Origin: JAMHWF01 sp048500255
GTDB lineage: Bacteria; Pseudomonadota; Gammaproteobacteria; Burkholderiales; Burkholderiaceae_C
DNA length: 64,000 nt
Assembly (NCBI GenBank): GCA_048500255.1
Contig: JASNYH010000004.1
Span: 124,001 to 188,000 of the forward strand
Reading direction: 5' to 3'
Below are positions 39,564 through 50,246 of the stretch, in pieces; within the stretch, counting starts at the first letter, position 1; each line of letters opens with the position of its first letter. Under the pieces are notes generated by a model, which was not told the DNA's origin, did not search any database, and saw only the letters and a program-made list of their open reading frames with translations. A program made the position numbers and the translations under genes.

Positions 39564-41386
39564 TCCACGCCCCCCAGGTAGGCCTCGATCACCGCCGGAT
39601 GGCTGCGGATCTCGTGCGGCAGCCCTTGCGCCAGCTTCTGGCCGAAGTCCATCACGACGAGCCGGTCCACCAGCCCCATCACGAACTCCATGTCGTGCTC
39701 GACGAGCAGGATGCTCACGCCCTCGGCGCGCAGGCGCCGCAGCAGTTCGGCGAGCACGCGCTTCTCGCCGTGGCGCAGGCCGGCGGCCGGCTCGTCGAGC
39801 AGCAGCAGCAGCGGGTCGGCGGCGAGCGCACGCGCGATCTCGACGAGGCGCTGGCGGCCCAGCGGCAGGCTGCCGGCGGGGTCGTGCAGATGTTCGGCGA
39901 GGCCGACGCGCTGGATCTGCCGCACCGCTTCGGCGAGCAGCCCGCGCTCCTCGGCGCGGTCGCTGCGCAGCATCGCCGCCAGCGTGCCCTTGCTGCCGCG
40001 CAGGTGCGCGCCGAGCGCCACGTTGTCGAGCACCGACATGCGCGACACCAGGTGCACGTGCTGGAAGGTGCGCCCGAGCCCGCGGCGCGCGATCTCGCGC
40101 GCCGGCAGGCGGTCGATGCGCTCGCCGCGCAGGTGCACGCTGCCGCCGTCGGCGGCGATGGCGCCGCTGATCAGGTTGAACATCGTGCTCTTGCCGGCGC
40201 CGTTGGGGCCGATCAGGCCGAGGATCTCGCCGCCGGCGAGCGTGAACGACACGCCGTCGACGGCGACGAGGCCGCCGAAGCGCTTGCCGATGCCGGCCAC
40301 CTCGAGCAGCGGCGCGCCCGGCGCCGGCCGCTCGCGCCGCGGCAGTGCGGGTGCGTCGGCCGGCCGCGCGCGCGGCACGCGCGGCAGGCGCCGTGCGAGC
40401 GCCGGCGTCAGCCCCTCGCGCGTGCGCTGCAGCAGCACGATCATCAGCGCGCCGAAGACGATGGCCTCGAAGTTGCCGGTGTGCTGCAGCAGCGCCGGCA
40501 GCGCGTCCTTCAGCCACTCCTTGAGCAGCGTCATGATCGACGCGCCGACCAGCGCACCCCACACATGGCTGGCGCCGCCGATCACGGCCATGAACAGGTA
40601 GTCGATGCCGGCGTTGACGCCGAACGCATGCGGGCTGACGAAGCGCAGGAAGTGCGCGTGCAGCCAGCCCGCAAGCCCGGCGAGCAGCGCCGCATAGACG
40701 AAGACGACGAGGCGCAGCGCCGACGTGTCGACACCGCAGCTCTCGGCCATCGCGCCGCGAAAGCGCAGTGCGCGGATCGCGCGCCCGCTGCGCGAGTCGA
40801 GCAGGTTGTGTGCCGCCACGAGCGAGGCCACGACCACGACCCAGATCAGGTAGTACGACTTGCGGTTGCTGTCGAAGACCCACGCCCCCAGCGCGACCGG
40901 CGGCACGTTGTCGATGCCGCTGTACTGGCCGAGTGCCGGCAGGTTGCCGAACAGGTAGTAGATCGCGATGCCCCAGGCGATCGTCGCGATCGACAGGTAG
41001 TGGCCCGACAGCCTGAGCGTCACCGCGCCGAGCAGCAGCGCCGTGGCGGCGGTGAGCGCGAGGCTGGCGGCGAGCCCCGCCCACGGCGACGCGCCGAGCA
41101 GCGTGGTGAGTCCGGCCGTCGCATAGGCGGCCACGCCGACGAAGGCCTGTTGCCCGAACGACACGATGCCGGCCACGCCCGTCATCACGACGAGGCCGAG
41201 CGCAACCAGCGTCGCCAGGCCGATGTAGTTGAGCAGCGTGACGTAGAACTCGGGCAGCGGCAGCGGTGCCAGCGCGATCGCGACGCCGAAGGCGGCGAGC
41301 GCCAGCACACGGACGTTGGGCTTCATCGGCCGACGCGAGGCGATGCCGCCGGCGGCGACGCCGGCACCCGGGTGGCGCTCATTCAT
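39560..41386 (-). CDS. Fused branched-chain ABC permease and ATPase (LivM-LivG)
   Basis: 608 residues. About 25-330 is a LivM permease with eight or more helices (GIVSFGQQAFVGVAAYATA, GHYLSIATIAWGIAIYYLFGNLPALG, GASHVWGALVGASIMTLLKEWLK). A 35-residue Pro/Arg linker joins it to a LivG ATPase (about 365-608) with GPNGAGKST and LLLLDEP. The signature loop reads LPLGRQRLVEIARAL instead of the usual LSYGQQR. Fusion of LivM to LivG is known but not the rule. It overlaps the livH stop by 8 bp. Confidence 0.92.
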   Translation of the reverse strand: MNERHPGAGVAAGGIASRRPMKPNVRVLALAAFGVAIALAPLPLPEFYVTLLNYIGLATLVALGLVVMTGVAGIVSFGQQAFVGVAAYATAGLTTLLGASPWAGLAASLALTAATALLLGAVTLRLSGHYLSIATIAWGIAIYYLFGNLPALGQYSGIDNVPPVALGAWVFDSNRKSYYLIWVVVVASLVAAHNLLDSRSGRAIRALRFRGAMAESCGVDTSALRLVVFVYAALLAGLAGWLHAHFLRFVSPHAFGVNAGIDYLFMAVIGGASHVWGALVGASIMTLLKEWLKDALPALLQHTGNFEAIVFGALMIVLLQRTREGLTPALARRLPRVPRARPADAPALPRRERPAPGAPLLEVAGIGKRFGGLVAVDGVSFTLAGGEILGLIGPNGAGKSTMFNLISGAIAADGGSVHLRGERIDRLPAREIARRGLGRTFQHVHLVSRMSVLDNVALGAHLRGSKGTLAAMLRSDRAEERGLLAEAVRQIQRVGLAEHLHDPAGSLPLGRQRLVEIARALAADPLLLLLDEPAAGLRHGEKRVLAELLRRLRAEGVSILLVEHDMEFVMGLVDRLVVMDFGQKLAQGLPHEIRSHPAVIEAYLGGVE

Positions 41387-42425
41387 CCTCGTCCTCGTGC
41401 GCCGGATGGCGCGAGGTCAGCGAGCGCCACAGCAGCACCGGAATGATCACAGTGAAGACGATCGTCTCCTTGTACGCGCTGGCCCAGAACGACGAGAACG
41501 ATTCGAGCAGCCCGACGCCGAGCGCGCCCACCGCGGCCAGCGGATAGCTGCCCATGCCGCCGAGAATCGCGCCGACGAAGCCCTTGAGCCCGATCATCAG
41601 CCCGGTGTCGTAGTAGATCGTCGCGATCGGCGAGATCAGGATGCCCGACAGCGTGCCGATCGCCGCCGCGAGCAGGAACGCCAGCCGCCCGGAGAACTCG
41701 CTCGGCACGCCGACCAGCAGCGCACCGATGCGGTTGATCGCCGTGGCGCGCAGCGCCTTGCCGCGCAGCGTGTGCTCGAAGAACAGCCACAGCGCGACCA
41801 TGCAGGCCACGCTGGCGCCGACCACCCACAGGCTCTGCGCGCCGATGCGCATCACGCCGAGTTGCAGGTGCGCGTCGGCGATCGGATTCGTGCGCAGGCC
41901 CTCGCTGCCGAACAGCACCAGGCCGAGGCCGGTGAGCGCGTAGTGCGCGGCCATCGACACGATGAACAGCACCAGCACCGAGGCGTGGGCGAGCGGCCGG
42001 TAGGCGATGCGGTAGAGCAGCGGGCCGAGCGGCACGACGAGCGCGAACACGAGCGCGATCTGCAGCCACGGCGCGAGCTGGCGCGGCGCGGCCCAGGCCG
42101 TGAAGGCGGCCAGGGCCGCCGGCGCGGCGAAGTAGATGGCGGCGATGCGCCACAGCTCGCGCGGGCGCCGCCGGCGCAGCGCCGCCGCGGCGTCGAGCAC
42201 GCCGGCGAACGCGGCGGCACCGAGCAGCAGCCATACCGTGCCCGGAACCTGACCCGCCTGCAGCAGGCCGAGAGACAGCCCGGCGTAGGCCAGGAAGTCG
42301 CCCTGCGGCACGAAGATGATGCGCGTGACCGCGAACACCAGCAGCAGCGCCAGGGCCAGCAGCGCGTAGATCGCGCCCGTGGTGATGCCGTCCTGGACCA
42401 GCCAGGCAGCGATGTCGCCGTTCAT
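41379..42425 (-). CDS. livH: Branched-chain-type ABC permease LivH
   Basis: 348 residues from ATG 42425. About eight to ten hydrophobic segments with the LivH marks GITTGAIYALLALALLLVFAVTRIIFVPQGDFLAYAG, GKALRATAINRIGALLVGV and GTLSGILISPI...GLMIGLKGFVGAILGGMGS. The central part (about 75-130) is longer than in amino-acid LivH and includes an inserted helix pair. It forms the channel with the LivM part of the next protein. Confidence 0.9.
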   Translation of the reverse strand: MNGDIAAWLVQDGITTGAIYALLALALLLVFAVTRIIFVPQGDFLAYAGLSLGLLQAGQVPGTVWLLLGAAAFAGVLDAAAALRRRRPRELWRIAAIYFAAPAALAAFTAWAAPRQLAPWLQIALVFALVVPLGPLLYRIAYRPLAHASVLVLFIVSMAAHYALTGLGLVLFGSEGLRTNPIADAHLQLGVMRIGAQSLWVVGASVACMVALWLFFEHTLRGKALRATAINRIGALLVGVPSEFSGRLAFLLAAAIGTLSGILISPIATIYYDTGLMIGLKGFVGAILGGMGSYPLAAVGALGVGLLESFSSFWASAYKETIVFTVIIPVLLWRSLTSRHPAHEDEDE

Positions 42426-42457
42426 CGCGAGTGCCCCGCGCCGCTGCCTCTGCCGCC

Positions 42458-43597
42458 CTACTTCATCAGCCTCCACTCGCCGTTGACGACCTGCACCAGC
42501 ACGCGCGCACGCTCGTCGAGGCCGTTGTGGTTGGCGGCGCTCATGTTGTAGACGCCGTGCGTGCCGACCACGTTCTTGGCGCCTTCGAGCGCTTCGCGCA
42601 GCGCCTCGCGGAACTCGGGCGTGCCGGGCTTGGCCTTCTTGCGCGCGGCGGCGGCGGCCGCGTCGAGCAGCGCCACGCCGTCCCAGCTGTAGCCGGCGAA
42701 CGCGTTGCGGCTGCCCGGCCCGAACATCGCCTCGTAGCGCTTGACGAAGTCGAGCGACACCGCCTTGGTCGGGAACCCGGCCGGCAGCTCCTCGGCGACG
42801 ATCAGTGCGCCGGTGGGCGCGATGGCCCCCTCGACGCCCTTCTTGCCGGTCTGGATGAAGGGCAGGTTGACGGTGCCGTGGTTGTGATAGATGGGGCCCT
42901 TGAAGCTGCGCTCGGCCAGCGCGACGTGCGGCGTCGCCGCGGGCGAGCCCGAGCCGCCGACGACCACGGCGTCGGGCGCCGCCGCCATGATCTTGAGCAC
43001 CTGGCCGGCGACGCTGGTGTCGGCGCGGCCGAAGCGCTCGTTGGTCACGACCTTGTAGCCGTTGTTCGCCGCCAACCCGGTGACGGCGCCGTAGACGAGG
43101 TCGCCCCAGGTGTCGGAGTAGCCGATGAAGCCCACCGTCTTGATGCCCTTGCCCTTCATGTGCTCGGCCACCGCGCTCATCATCAGCTCGGTCGGCTGCG
43201 GTACGACGAAGGTCCAGTGCTGGCGGTCGGCGGCCAGCGGCGGCAGCGGCGTCAGCGACACCAGCGCGGTCTTGGCCTCGGCGGCGACCGCGGCCATCGC
43301 CACGGTCGAGGGCACGCCGTTGGAGCCCATCATCGCGTCGACCTTGTCCTCGGCGACGAACTTGCGCGCGTTCTTCGCGGCGTTGTCGGGCTTGGACTCG
43401 TCGTCGAGGATGATGTAGCGCACCGGCTCGCCGCCCAGCGTCTTGGGCACGAGCTGGAACGCGTTCTTGTAGGGTATGCCGAGCGACGAGCCCGGCCCGG
43501 TGGTGCCGAGCGACACGCCGATCGTGATCTCGGCATGGGCCGCGGCGGCGGCGAATGCGCCTGCGAGCAGGACTGCGGCTACACGTGCTGTCTTCAT
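42458..43597 (-). CDS. Periplasmic substrate-binding protein of the Liv-type importer
   Basis: 379 residues with a signal peptide (to about 22, AAAHAE). Type I periplasmic-binding fold: ITIGVSLGTTGPGSSLGIPYKNAFQL, YIILDDESKPDNAAKNARKFV, DAMMGSNGVPSTVAM and TVGFIGYSDTWGDLVY. In Burkholderiales such proteins next to CoA-ligases usually bind aromatic or small organic acids rather than leucine. It lies between the CoA-transferase and LivH genes. Confidence 0.9.
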   Translation of the reverse strand: MKTARVAAVLLAGAFAAAAAHAEITIGVSLGTTGPGSSLGIPYKNAFQLVPKTLGGEPVRYIILDDESKPDNAAKNARKFVAEDKVDAMMGSNGVPSTVAMAAVAAEAKTALVSLTPLPPLAADRQHWTFVVPQPTELMMSAVAEHMKGKGIKTVGFIGYSDTWGDLVYGAVTGLAANNGYKVVTNERFGRADTSVAGQVLKIMAAAPDAVVVGGSGSPAATPHVALAERSFKGPIYHNHGTVNLPFIQTGKKGVEGAIAPTGALIVAEELPAGFPTKAVSLDFVKRYEAMFGPGSRNAFAGYSWDGVALLDAAAAAARKKAKPGTPEFREALREALEGAKNVVGTHGVYNMSAANHNGLDERARVLVQVVNGEWRLMK

Positions 43598-43634
43598 CGA
43601 TGTCTCCTCGTTTTCTCGGTGGGACTTGGCGGCT

Positions 43635-44822
43635 TCACGCCACCACACCGGCGCCGTACAGCGCGCGGATCTCTTCGGCGGCGAGGCCGGCCTCGGCCAG
43701 CACGCGCTGCGTGTGTTCGCCGTACTTCGGCGCGAATGCGAGCTCGCCGCCGGCGTCGGGCCGGTCGACGGCCATCGGCTGCATGCGCACGGCGCGGCCG
43801 TCCGGCCGCACGGTGCGCGTGAGCTTGTCGCGCAACTGCGGCAGCTCGCGCACCTGGTGCAGGTCGTTGATGCGCGTCGCGGGGATCACGGCCGCGCGCA
43901 GGTCGGCGAGGATCTCGTCGGCGCCGTGCCGGGAGGTCACCGCGCCGATGTCGCGATGGATCGCGTCGCGCTCGGCGTGCCGGCCCTCGTTGGTGGCGCG
44001 CACCTCGTTGGCGATGCACGCGAACTTGGGGATGGCGGTGAGGCGCCGCCACTGCACGTCGCTGCCGATCGCGAGGAAGACGTAGCCGTCGTTCGTCGGG
44101 TAGACGTTGGTCGGGATGAACTTGCGGTGCTCGTTGCCGGCGCGCGTGATCTCCGACGGCTGGCAGTCGAAGTCGAGCAGCGGCAGCACCGTGATGAGCC
44201 ACGACGCCGCGGCCTGCAGCATCGAGACGTGGATCTCGGCGCCCTGCCCGCTCTCGGCGCGCTCGAGCAGCGCCAGCATCACGTTGGCGTAGAGCTCGTC
44301 GCCGGCCTTCAGGTCGATCACCGGGATGCCGGTCAGCATCGGCGGGCCGTCGCGCTCGCCGGTCACTTCCATGTAGCCGGCCATCGCCTGCAGCACCGGG
44401 TCGTAGCCCGGCGCCTCGGGCCAGGCCGGCCCCTGCGCCGAGATGCCGGCCCAGATCAGGCCCGGATGCGCGGCGCGCAGCGTGGCGGGGTCGATGCCGA
44501 GCGACGCATAGCGCGACGGCACGGTGTTGCAGCAGAACACGTCGATGCCCAGCTCGCCGATCAGGCGCTGCAGCAGCGCGCGGCCGCGCACGTCCTTCAG
44601 GTTCAACGCGATCGCCTGCTTGCCGACGTTGGGCGCCACGAAGTAGCTGCGCCGGTCGTCGTCGGCCACGCGCCCGCCGATGTAGCGGTTGGGGTCGCCG
44701 GGCAGGCCCTCGCCGCCCACCGCCTCGATGCGGATGACGCGCCAGCCGAGCTGCGCGAAGCGCAGCGTCGCATAGGGCAGCGACAGCGCCTGCTCCATCG
44801 ACAGCACGGTTCGCGATTTCAT
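43635..44822 (-). CDS. CaiB/BaiF-family (class III) CoA-transferase
   Basis: 395 residues, somewhat shorter than formyl-CoA transferase. Motifs: GVIRIEA-like segment RVIRIEAVGG, NVGKQAIALNLKD, GIDVFCCNTVP, PGYDPVLQAMAGYMEVTG, and the expected catalytic aspartate at Asp170 in VIDLKAGDELYANVMLALLER. It would swap CoA between an acyl-CoA and a free acid. The N-terminal region is short (it starts directly with the motif before ALSLPYATLRFAQLG), so it may have lost some of the usual leader. Confidence 0.88.
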   Translation of the reverse strand: MKSRTVLSMEQALSLPYATLRFAQLGWRVIRIEAVGGEGLPGDPNRYIGGRVADDDRRSYFVAPNVGKQAIALNLKDVRGRALLQRLIGELGIDVFCCNTVPSRYASLGIDPATLRAAHPGLIWAGISAQGPAWPEAPGYDPVLQAMAGYMEVTGERDGPPMLTGIPVIDLKAGDELYANVMLALLERAESGQGAEIHVSMLQAAASWLITVLPLLDFDCQPSEITRAGNEHRKFIPTNVYPTNDGYVFLAIGSDVQWRRLTAIPKFACIANEVRATNEGRHAERDAIHRDIGAVTSRHGADEILADLRAAVIPATRINDLHQVRELPQLRDKLTRTVRPDGRAVRMQPMAVDRPDAGGELAFAPKYGEHTQRVLAEAGLAAEEIRALYGAGVVA

Positions 44823-44865
44823 GACTGCGCCTCGGCCCGATACCTGCGCGTCGACGCCGCGCCCG

Positions 44866-47255
44866 TCATGACGGCACCCGCGGCGTCGGCCGCGGCGCCG
44901 GCAGCGCGTCGTGCAGCGCGCGGTAGACGCGCTCGGGCGTGAACGGCAGCCCCGTGATGCGCTTGCCGGTGGCGTTGTGGATGGCGTTGGCGGTGGCGGC
45001 GGCGATGCAGATCGCCGGCGCCTCGCCGACGCCCTTGGCGCCCTGCGGCCCCTCGCCGTCCATCGACTCGATGAAGCTGATGTCCATGCCCGGAATCTCG
45101 GGCGCCGTGACCAGCTTGTAGTCGCGGAAGTTGGGGTTGCGGATGCGCCCGCCCTCGACGACGAGGTTCTCGGTCAGCGCGTAGCCCTGGCCCATCACGA
45201 TGCCGCCTTCGATCTGGCCCTCGATGCCGAGGCGGTTGAGCACGCGGCCGACGTCGTGCGCCGCGGTGACGTTGAGCATGCGCACGATGCCCGTGTCGGT
45301 GTCGACCTCGATCTCGACGACCTGCGCGGCCCAGGCGTAGGCGGCCGACACGTCGCCCTTGTAGCCCTTGTCCTGGTGCACGCTCGGCGGCTCGTAGTAG
45401 TAGCTCGTCACCACCAGTTCGGCGCGCTCGTTGAAGTGCAGCCCGCGCAGGAAGCGCGCCAGGTCGACGAGCGCTTCGCCGTTGGCGGCGCGCACGATGC
45501 GCCCGCCGCGCAGAGCCAGCGTCTCGGCCGGGCAATCGTAGGCCGCTGCCGCCGCCGCGAGGATCTTGGCACCGGCCTTGCGCGCCGCGCCGATCGCCGA
45601 GTTGCCGGCGATGAAGGTGGTACGGCTGGCGTGCACGCCGACGTCCCACGGCGTGATGTCGGTGTCGTTGTTGACGACCGAGACGGCGCTGATCGGCAGG
45701 CCCAGCTCTTCGCACACCAGTTGCGCGAGCACGGTCTCCGAGCCCTGGCCGATCTCGGAGGCGCCGGTGATCAGCGTGACGTGACCGAAGTCGTCGAGCT
45801 TGAGGATGGTGCCGCAGCCGTCGGACGGATAGATCTTGGCGCCGCCGCCGACGTGCAGCATCGCGGCGATGCCGATGCCGCGCTTGATCGGGCCGGGCCG
45901 GTCGCGCTCGGCCGCGTACTGTGCGTGCTTGCGCACGAAGTCGCTGCGCTCGGCCGCCGTGCGCAGGCAGTCGGCGAAGCCGCAGCTGCGAAACACCATG
46001 CCCTGCCCCGTCACCTCGCCGGCCTGCTGCGCGTTGAGCAGGCGGAACTGCAGCGCGCCCATGCCGACGGCCTCGGCCATGCGGTCCATGTGCGCCTCGA
46101 CGGCGAATGTGGCCTGCAGATTGCCGTAGCCGCGGAACGAGCCCGCGTACGGGTTGTTCGTGTACACCGCCACCGTGTGGTAGTCGCAGTGCGGCACGCG
46201 GTACAGCGACGAGAAGGTCTGCATCATCACGAACGGCGTCGTCGCACCCCACGAGGTGTAGGCGCCGTTGTCGTGCAGCGTGTGCACCGACCGGAAGGTC
46301 AGCGTGCCGTCGCGCTTGCAGCCCGAGCGCAGCGTGAGGCGCACCGGCTGGCGCGTCGGCGAAGCGAGGAACTCCTCCTCGCGGCTGAACATCAGCCGCA
46401 CCGGCCGCCCGGTGATGCGCGCGAGCTGCACGCAGATCACCTCGAACGGATAGATGTCGAGCTTGGAGCCGAAGCCGCCGCCGATCGGCGGCTGCACGAT
46501 GCGGATGCGCCCCGGGTCCATGCCCAGCACCTCGGCGAACTCGCGCTTGTGCAGGAACGGCACCTGCGTGTTCGAGTACAGCACCAGGCTGCCCCGGGCG
46601 TCGAACTCGGCGATCACGCCCGAGACGCCCATGCAGCAGTGCGTCACGTAGTGCAGCTCGAAAGTGTCCTCGACGACGACGTCGGATTCGGCCTCGCCCT
46701 GCACCACGTCGCCGTGGCTGTAGTCGAAGCGCATCGCGATGTTGTCGGCGCGGCCGGCGAGCGCGACCGGCGCACCGGCGGCGGAGCCCGCGATCGGCGG
46801 ATGGATCAGCGGCGCGCCGGCGGCCAGGGCGGCCTCGGCATCGGCGACCACCGGCAGGTCTTCGTACTCCACTTCGATCAGCCGCAGTGCGGCCTGCGCC
46901 ACCGCCTCGCTGTCGGCGGCCACCGCGGCGATCTCGTCGCGCAGGCTGCGCACGCGGTCGCCTTTCAACGGCAGGTGGTCCTTGGCCACGCCGATCGGCC
47001 GCTGGTTCGGCAGGTCGGCAGCGGTGATCACGGCGTGCACGCCGGGCAGCGCGCGCGCCGCGGCGGTGTCGATGCGCACGATGCGCGCATGCACGCGCGC
47101 CGAACGCAGGATCGCCGCATGCAGCTGGCCCGGCAGCTGCATGTCGTGGATGTAGCGCGTCTTGCCGCCGGCCTTCTCGGGCGCGTCGAGCTTGGTGATG
47201 CGCTGCCCGATCAGGCTGGCGCCGGCCGCGGGCCGCGTCGTCGTCGTCGCTTCGT

Positions 47256-47259
<4 letters not shown>
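44866..47259 (-). CDS. Molybdenum hydroxylase large subunit (xanthine dehydrogenase family)
   Basis: 797 residues; start overlaps the 2Fe-2S subunit stop. Molybdopterin-cytosine-dinucleotide type: QPPIGGGFGSK (about 275), SFRGYGNLQATFAVEAHMD, GASEIGQGSETVLAQLV and the active-site Glu in KGVGEAPAICIA near the C-terminus. It hydroxylates an electron-poor carbon using water, typically on N-heterocycles, aldehydes or aryl-CoA. It lacks the Cys of the CODH loop. With the two following subunits it makes a three-part enzyme. Confidence 0.92.
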
Positions 47260-47709
<450 letters not shown>

Positions 47710-47726
<17 letters not shown>

Positions 47727-48606
47727 CGTCCAGCACCCTTCGTGTCATGTTGAGAACCAGTTGCTTGCGATACCAGGCGCTGGCGCGCACGTCGTCGATC
47801 GGCTTCGCCTCGTCGGCCGCGCACGCCGCGGCCTGGGCCGCCAGCGCGGCGTCGAGCCGCTTGCCTTCGAGCAGCGCCTCGGTGCGGCGTGCGCGCAGCG
47901 GCGTCGGCGCCACCGCGCCGAGCGCCAGCCGCACGTCGTGCAGCCTGCCGCCCGCGTCGACGCCGGCAGCGAACGCGATCGCGATGGTCGAGATGTCGAG
48001 CGCCGGCCGCGTGCCGGCCTTGTAGAAGCGCGCGCGTCTTGCGCCCGGCGGCAGGCCGATGTGCACCGCGGTGAGCAGCTCGTGCGCGCCGCGCTGCGTG
48101 CGGCCGGGGCCGGCGAAGAATCCGTCGAGCGGCAGGCGGCGCGTCGCCACGCCGCCCGCGGGCGCGAGCGACGCGAGCTCGACTTCGGCGTCGAGCGCGA
48201 GCAGCGGCGGCAGCATGTCGCCGGCGGGCGAGGCGTTGCAGATGTTGCCGCCCAGCGTCGCGGCGTTGCGGATCTGGTCGCTCGCGAAATGATCGGCGGC
48301 TTCGGCGAGCAGCGGCGCATGCTCGCGCACCAGTGGATGCGCAAGCAGCGTGGCGATCGTCGTCAGCGCGCCGATGCGCAGCGCATCGCCCTCGACGGCG
48401 ACGCCGTCGAGACCCGGGATGCGGCGGATGTTGAGCAGCGTGTGCGACGACGGCACGCGCCCGGCGTGCAGCTGCGGCATCAGGTCGGTGCCGCCGGCGA
48501 GCACGGTCGTCGCGCCGCCTTCGGTACGCTGCGCCAGCGCGGCCAGCGCCTGCTCGAGCCGCGTGGGCGCCAGATAGCGCTGAAAACTCTCGGGGACTGC
48601 GCTCAC
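47710..48606 (-). CDS. Molybdenum hydroxylase FAD-binding subunit
   Basis: 298 residues from the GTG at 48606, which has GAGGAGG upstream and overlaps the mutase stop (GTGA). FAD-binding PCMH type: TVLAGGTDLMPQLHAG, GALTTIATLLAHPLV, RNAATLGGNICNASPAGD. No extra Cys-rich 4Fe-4S insert, unlike 4-hydroxybenzoyl-CoA reductase, so it works as an ordinary oxidising hydroxylase. Confidence 0.92.
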
Positions 48607-50246
48607 GAAACCGCCTCCTCTTGTCGATGATCGAAACGGATCGGCTCGACGTAGCGGCCGAACACGCCGACCATGCGCTGCGTGATCTCGCCGACGCTGG
48701 CATAAGCCTTGACGGCCTCGACGATCGCCGGCATCAGGTTGGCGCCCGCGCGCGCGTCGGCCTCGACGCGGTCGAGCGCGCGCGCCACGGCAGCGGCATC
48801 GCGATCGGCGCGCACGCGCTGCAGCGCCGCGACCTGGGCACGCGCATCGTCGGCGCGGTACGGGTGCATCTCGACAGCGTGCTTCTCCTCGCTCTCGCTG
48901 CGGTAGCGGTTGACGCCGATCTTCGGGAACGCGCCCGACTCGATGGCGCGCTGCATGCGATAGGCCTGCGCCGACACGCGCGACTGGATCGTGCCGTCGG
49001 CCACCAGCTTGACGATGCCGCCGGCCGCGTCGGTCTCGGCGATGATGCGTTCCATCTCGCTGCGCATCTGGTTGGTCAGCGTCTCGACGTAGTACGAGCC
49101 GCCGAGCGGATCGACCGTCTCGGCCAGGCCCATCTCCTCGATCAGCATCTGCATCGTGCGCAGCGACAGCCGCTGCGCATATTCGCTCGGGATCGTGTAG
49201 GCCTCGTCGTAGCAGCACAGCGCCATCGTCTGCGCGCCCGACAGCCCGGCGATCAGCGCGTAGTAGGCGCCGCGCACGATGTTGTTCTCGGGCTGCTCGA
49301 GCGTCAGCCCGCCGCCGCCGCCGCCGGCGATCATGCGCATCCACATCGAGCCGGGCTCCCTGGCGCCGTACTCCTCTTTCATGATCTTCGCCCACAGGCC
49401 GCGGCCGGCGCGGAACTTGGCGATCTGTTCGAACAGGTTGCCGAAGATGTTGAAGTTGTACGACAGGCGCCCGGCGAACTCGTCGACGGCGACGCCGCGC
49501 TTGATCACTTCGTCGGCGTAGGCGCGCGCGATGCAGAAGCCCCAGGCGATCTCCTGCACCGGCGTGGCGCCAGACTCGCGGATGTGGTAGCCGCACACCG
49601 ACACCGGGCTGTACTTGGGCGCATGCTCGGCGCAGTACTCGATGGTGTCGCCGACGAGCCGGATCGACGGTCCGACCGGGTAGACCCAGGTGCCGCGGCC
49701 GATGAACTCCTTGAGGATGTCGTTCTGCGCCGTGCCGCGCAGGCGCTTGACGTCGAAGCCGCGCTTCTCGGCCATCGCCAGGTACATGGCGATCAGGATC
49801 GCCGCCGAGCCGTTGATCGTCAGCGAGACGGTGATCTTGTCGAGGTCGACGCCGTCGAAGGCGATCTCGAAGTCGCGCAGCGTGTCGACCGCCATGCCGA
49901 CGCGCCCGATCTCGCCCTCGGCCTGCGCGTCGTCGGAGTCGAGGCCGCACTGCGTCGGCAGGTCGAACGCGACGTTCAGTCCCGTCTGGCCGTTGTCGAT
50001 CAGGAACTTGAAGCGCCGGTTGGTGTCGGCGGCGTTGCCGAACCCCGTGTACTGGCGCATCGTGAACGGCTGCTTGCGGTACATCAGCGGATGGATGCCG
50101 CGCGTGAAGGGGTAGGCGCCGGGCTCGCCGAGCATCTCGAGGCCGCCGCTCGCCGCCACGTCGGCGGCCGTGTAGAGCGGCTGGATCTCGATGCCCGATT
50201 CGTTGCGCACGGGTCGCACCAGCGGTGAAGGGTTGTCTCTCTTCAT
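48603..50246 (-). CDS. Methylmalonyl-CoA mutase-like large (catalytic) subunit
   Basis: 547 residues, the TIM-barrel half only; the B12 half is the next gene upstream. Motifs FTMRQYTGFGNA, VAFDLPTQCGLDSD, NDILKEFIGRGTWVYP and GYHIRESGATP. The two residues that read the substrate carboxylate in methylmalonyl-CoA mutase, Tyr89 and Arg207, are both kept (Tyr66 and Arg184 here, same 118-residue spacing; His221 follows). Isobutyryl- and 2-hydroxyisobutyryl-CoA mutases differ there. Substrate is thus likely a carboxyacyl-CoA. No MeaB chaperone gene is in the window. Confidence 0.88.
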   Translation of the reverse strand: MKRDNPSPLVRPVRNESGIEIQPLYTAADVAASGGLEMLGEPGAYPFTRGIHPLMYRKQPFTMRQYTGFGNAADTNRRFKFLIDNGQTGLNVAFDLPTQCGLDSDDAQAEGEIGRVGMAVDTLRDFEIAFDGVDLDKITVSLTINGSAAILIAMYLAMAEKRGFDVKRLRGTAQNDILKEFIGRGTWVYPVGPSIRLVGDTIEYCAEHAPKYSPVSVCGYHIRESGATPVQEIAWGFCIARAYADEVIKRGVAVDEFAGRLSYNFNIFGNLFEQIAKFRAGRGLWAKIMKEEYGAREPGSMWMRMIAGGGGGGLTLEQPENNIVRGAYYALIAGLSGAQTMALCCYDEAYTIPSEYAQRLSLRTMQMLIEEMGLAETVDPLGGSYYVETLTNQMRSEMERIIAETDAAGGIVKLVADGTIQSRVSAQAYRMQRAIESGAFPKIGVNRYRSESEEKHAVEMHPYRADDARAQVAALQRVRADRDAAAVARALDRVEADARAGANLMPAIVEAVKAYASVGEITQRMVGVFGRYVEPIRFDHRQEEAVS

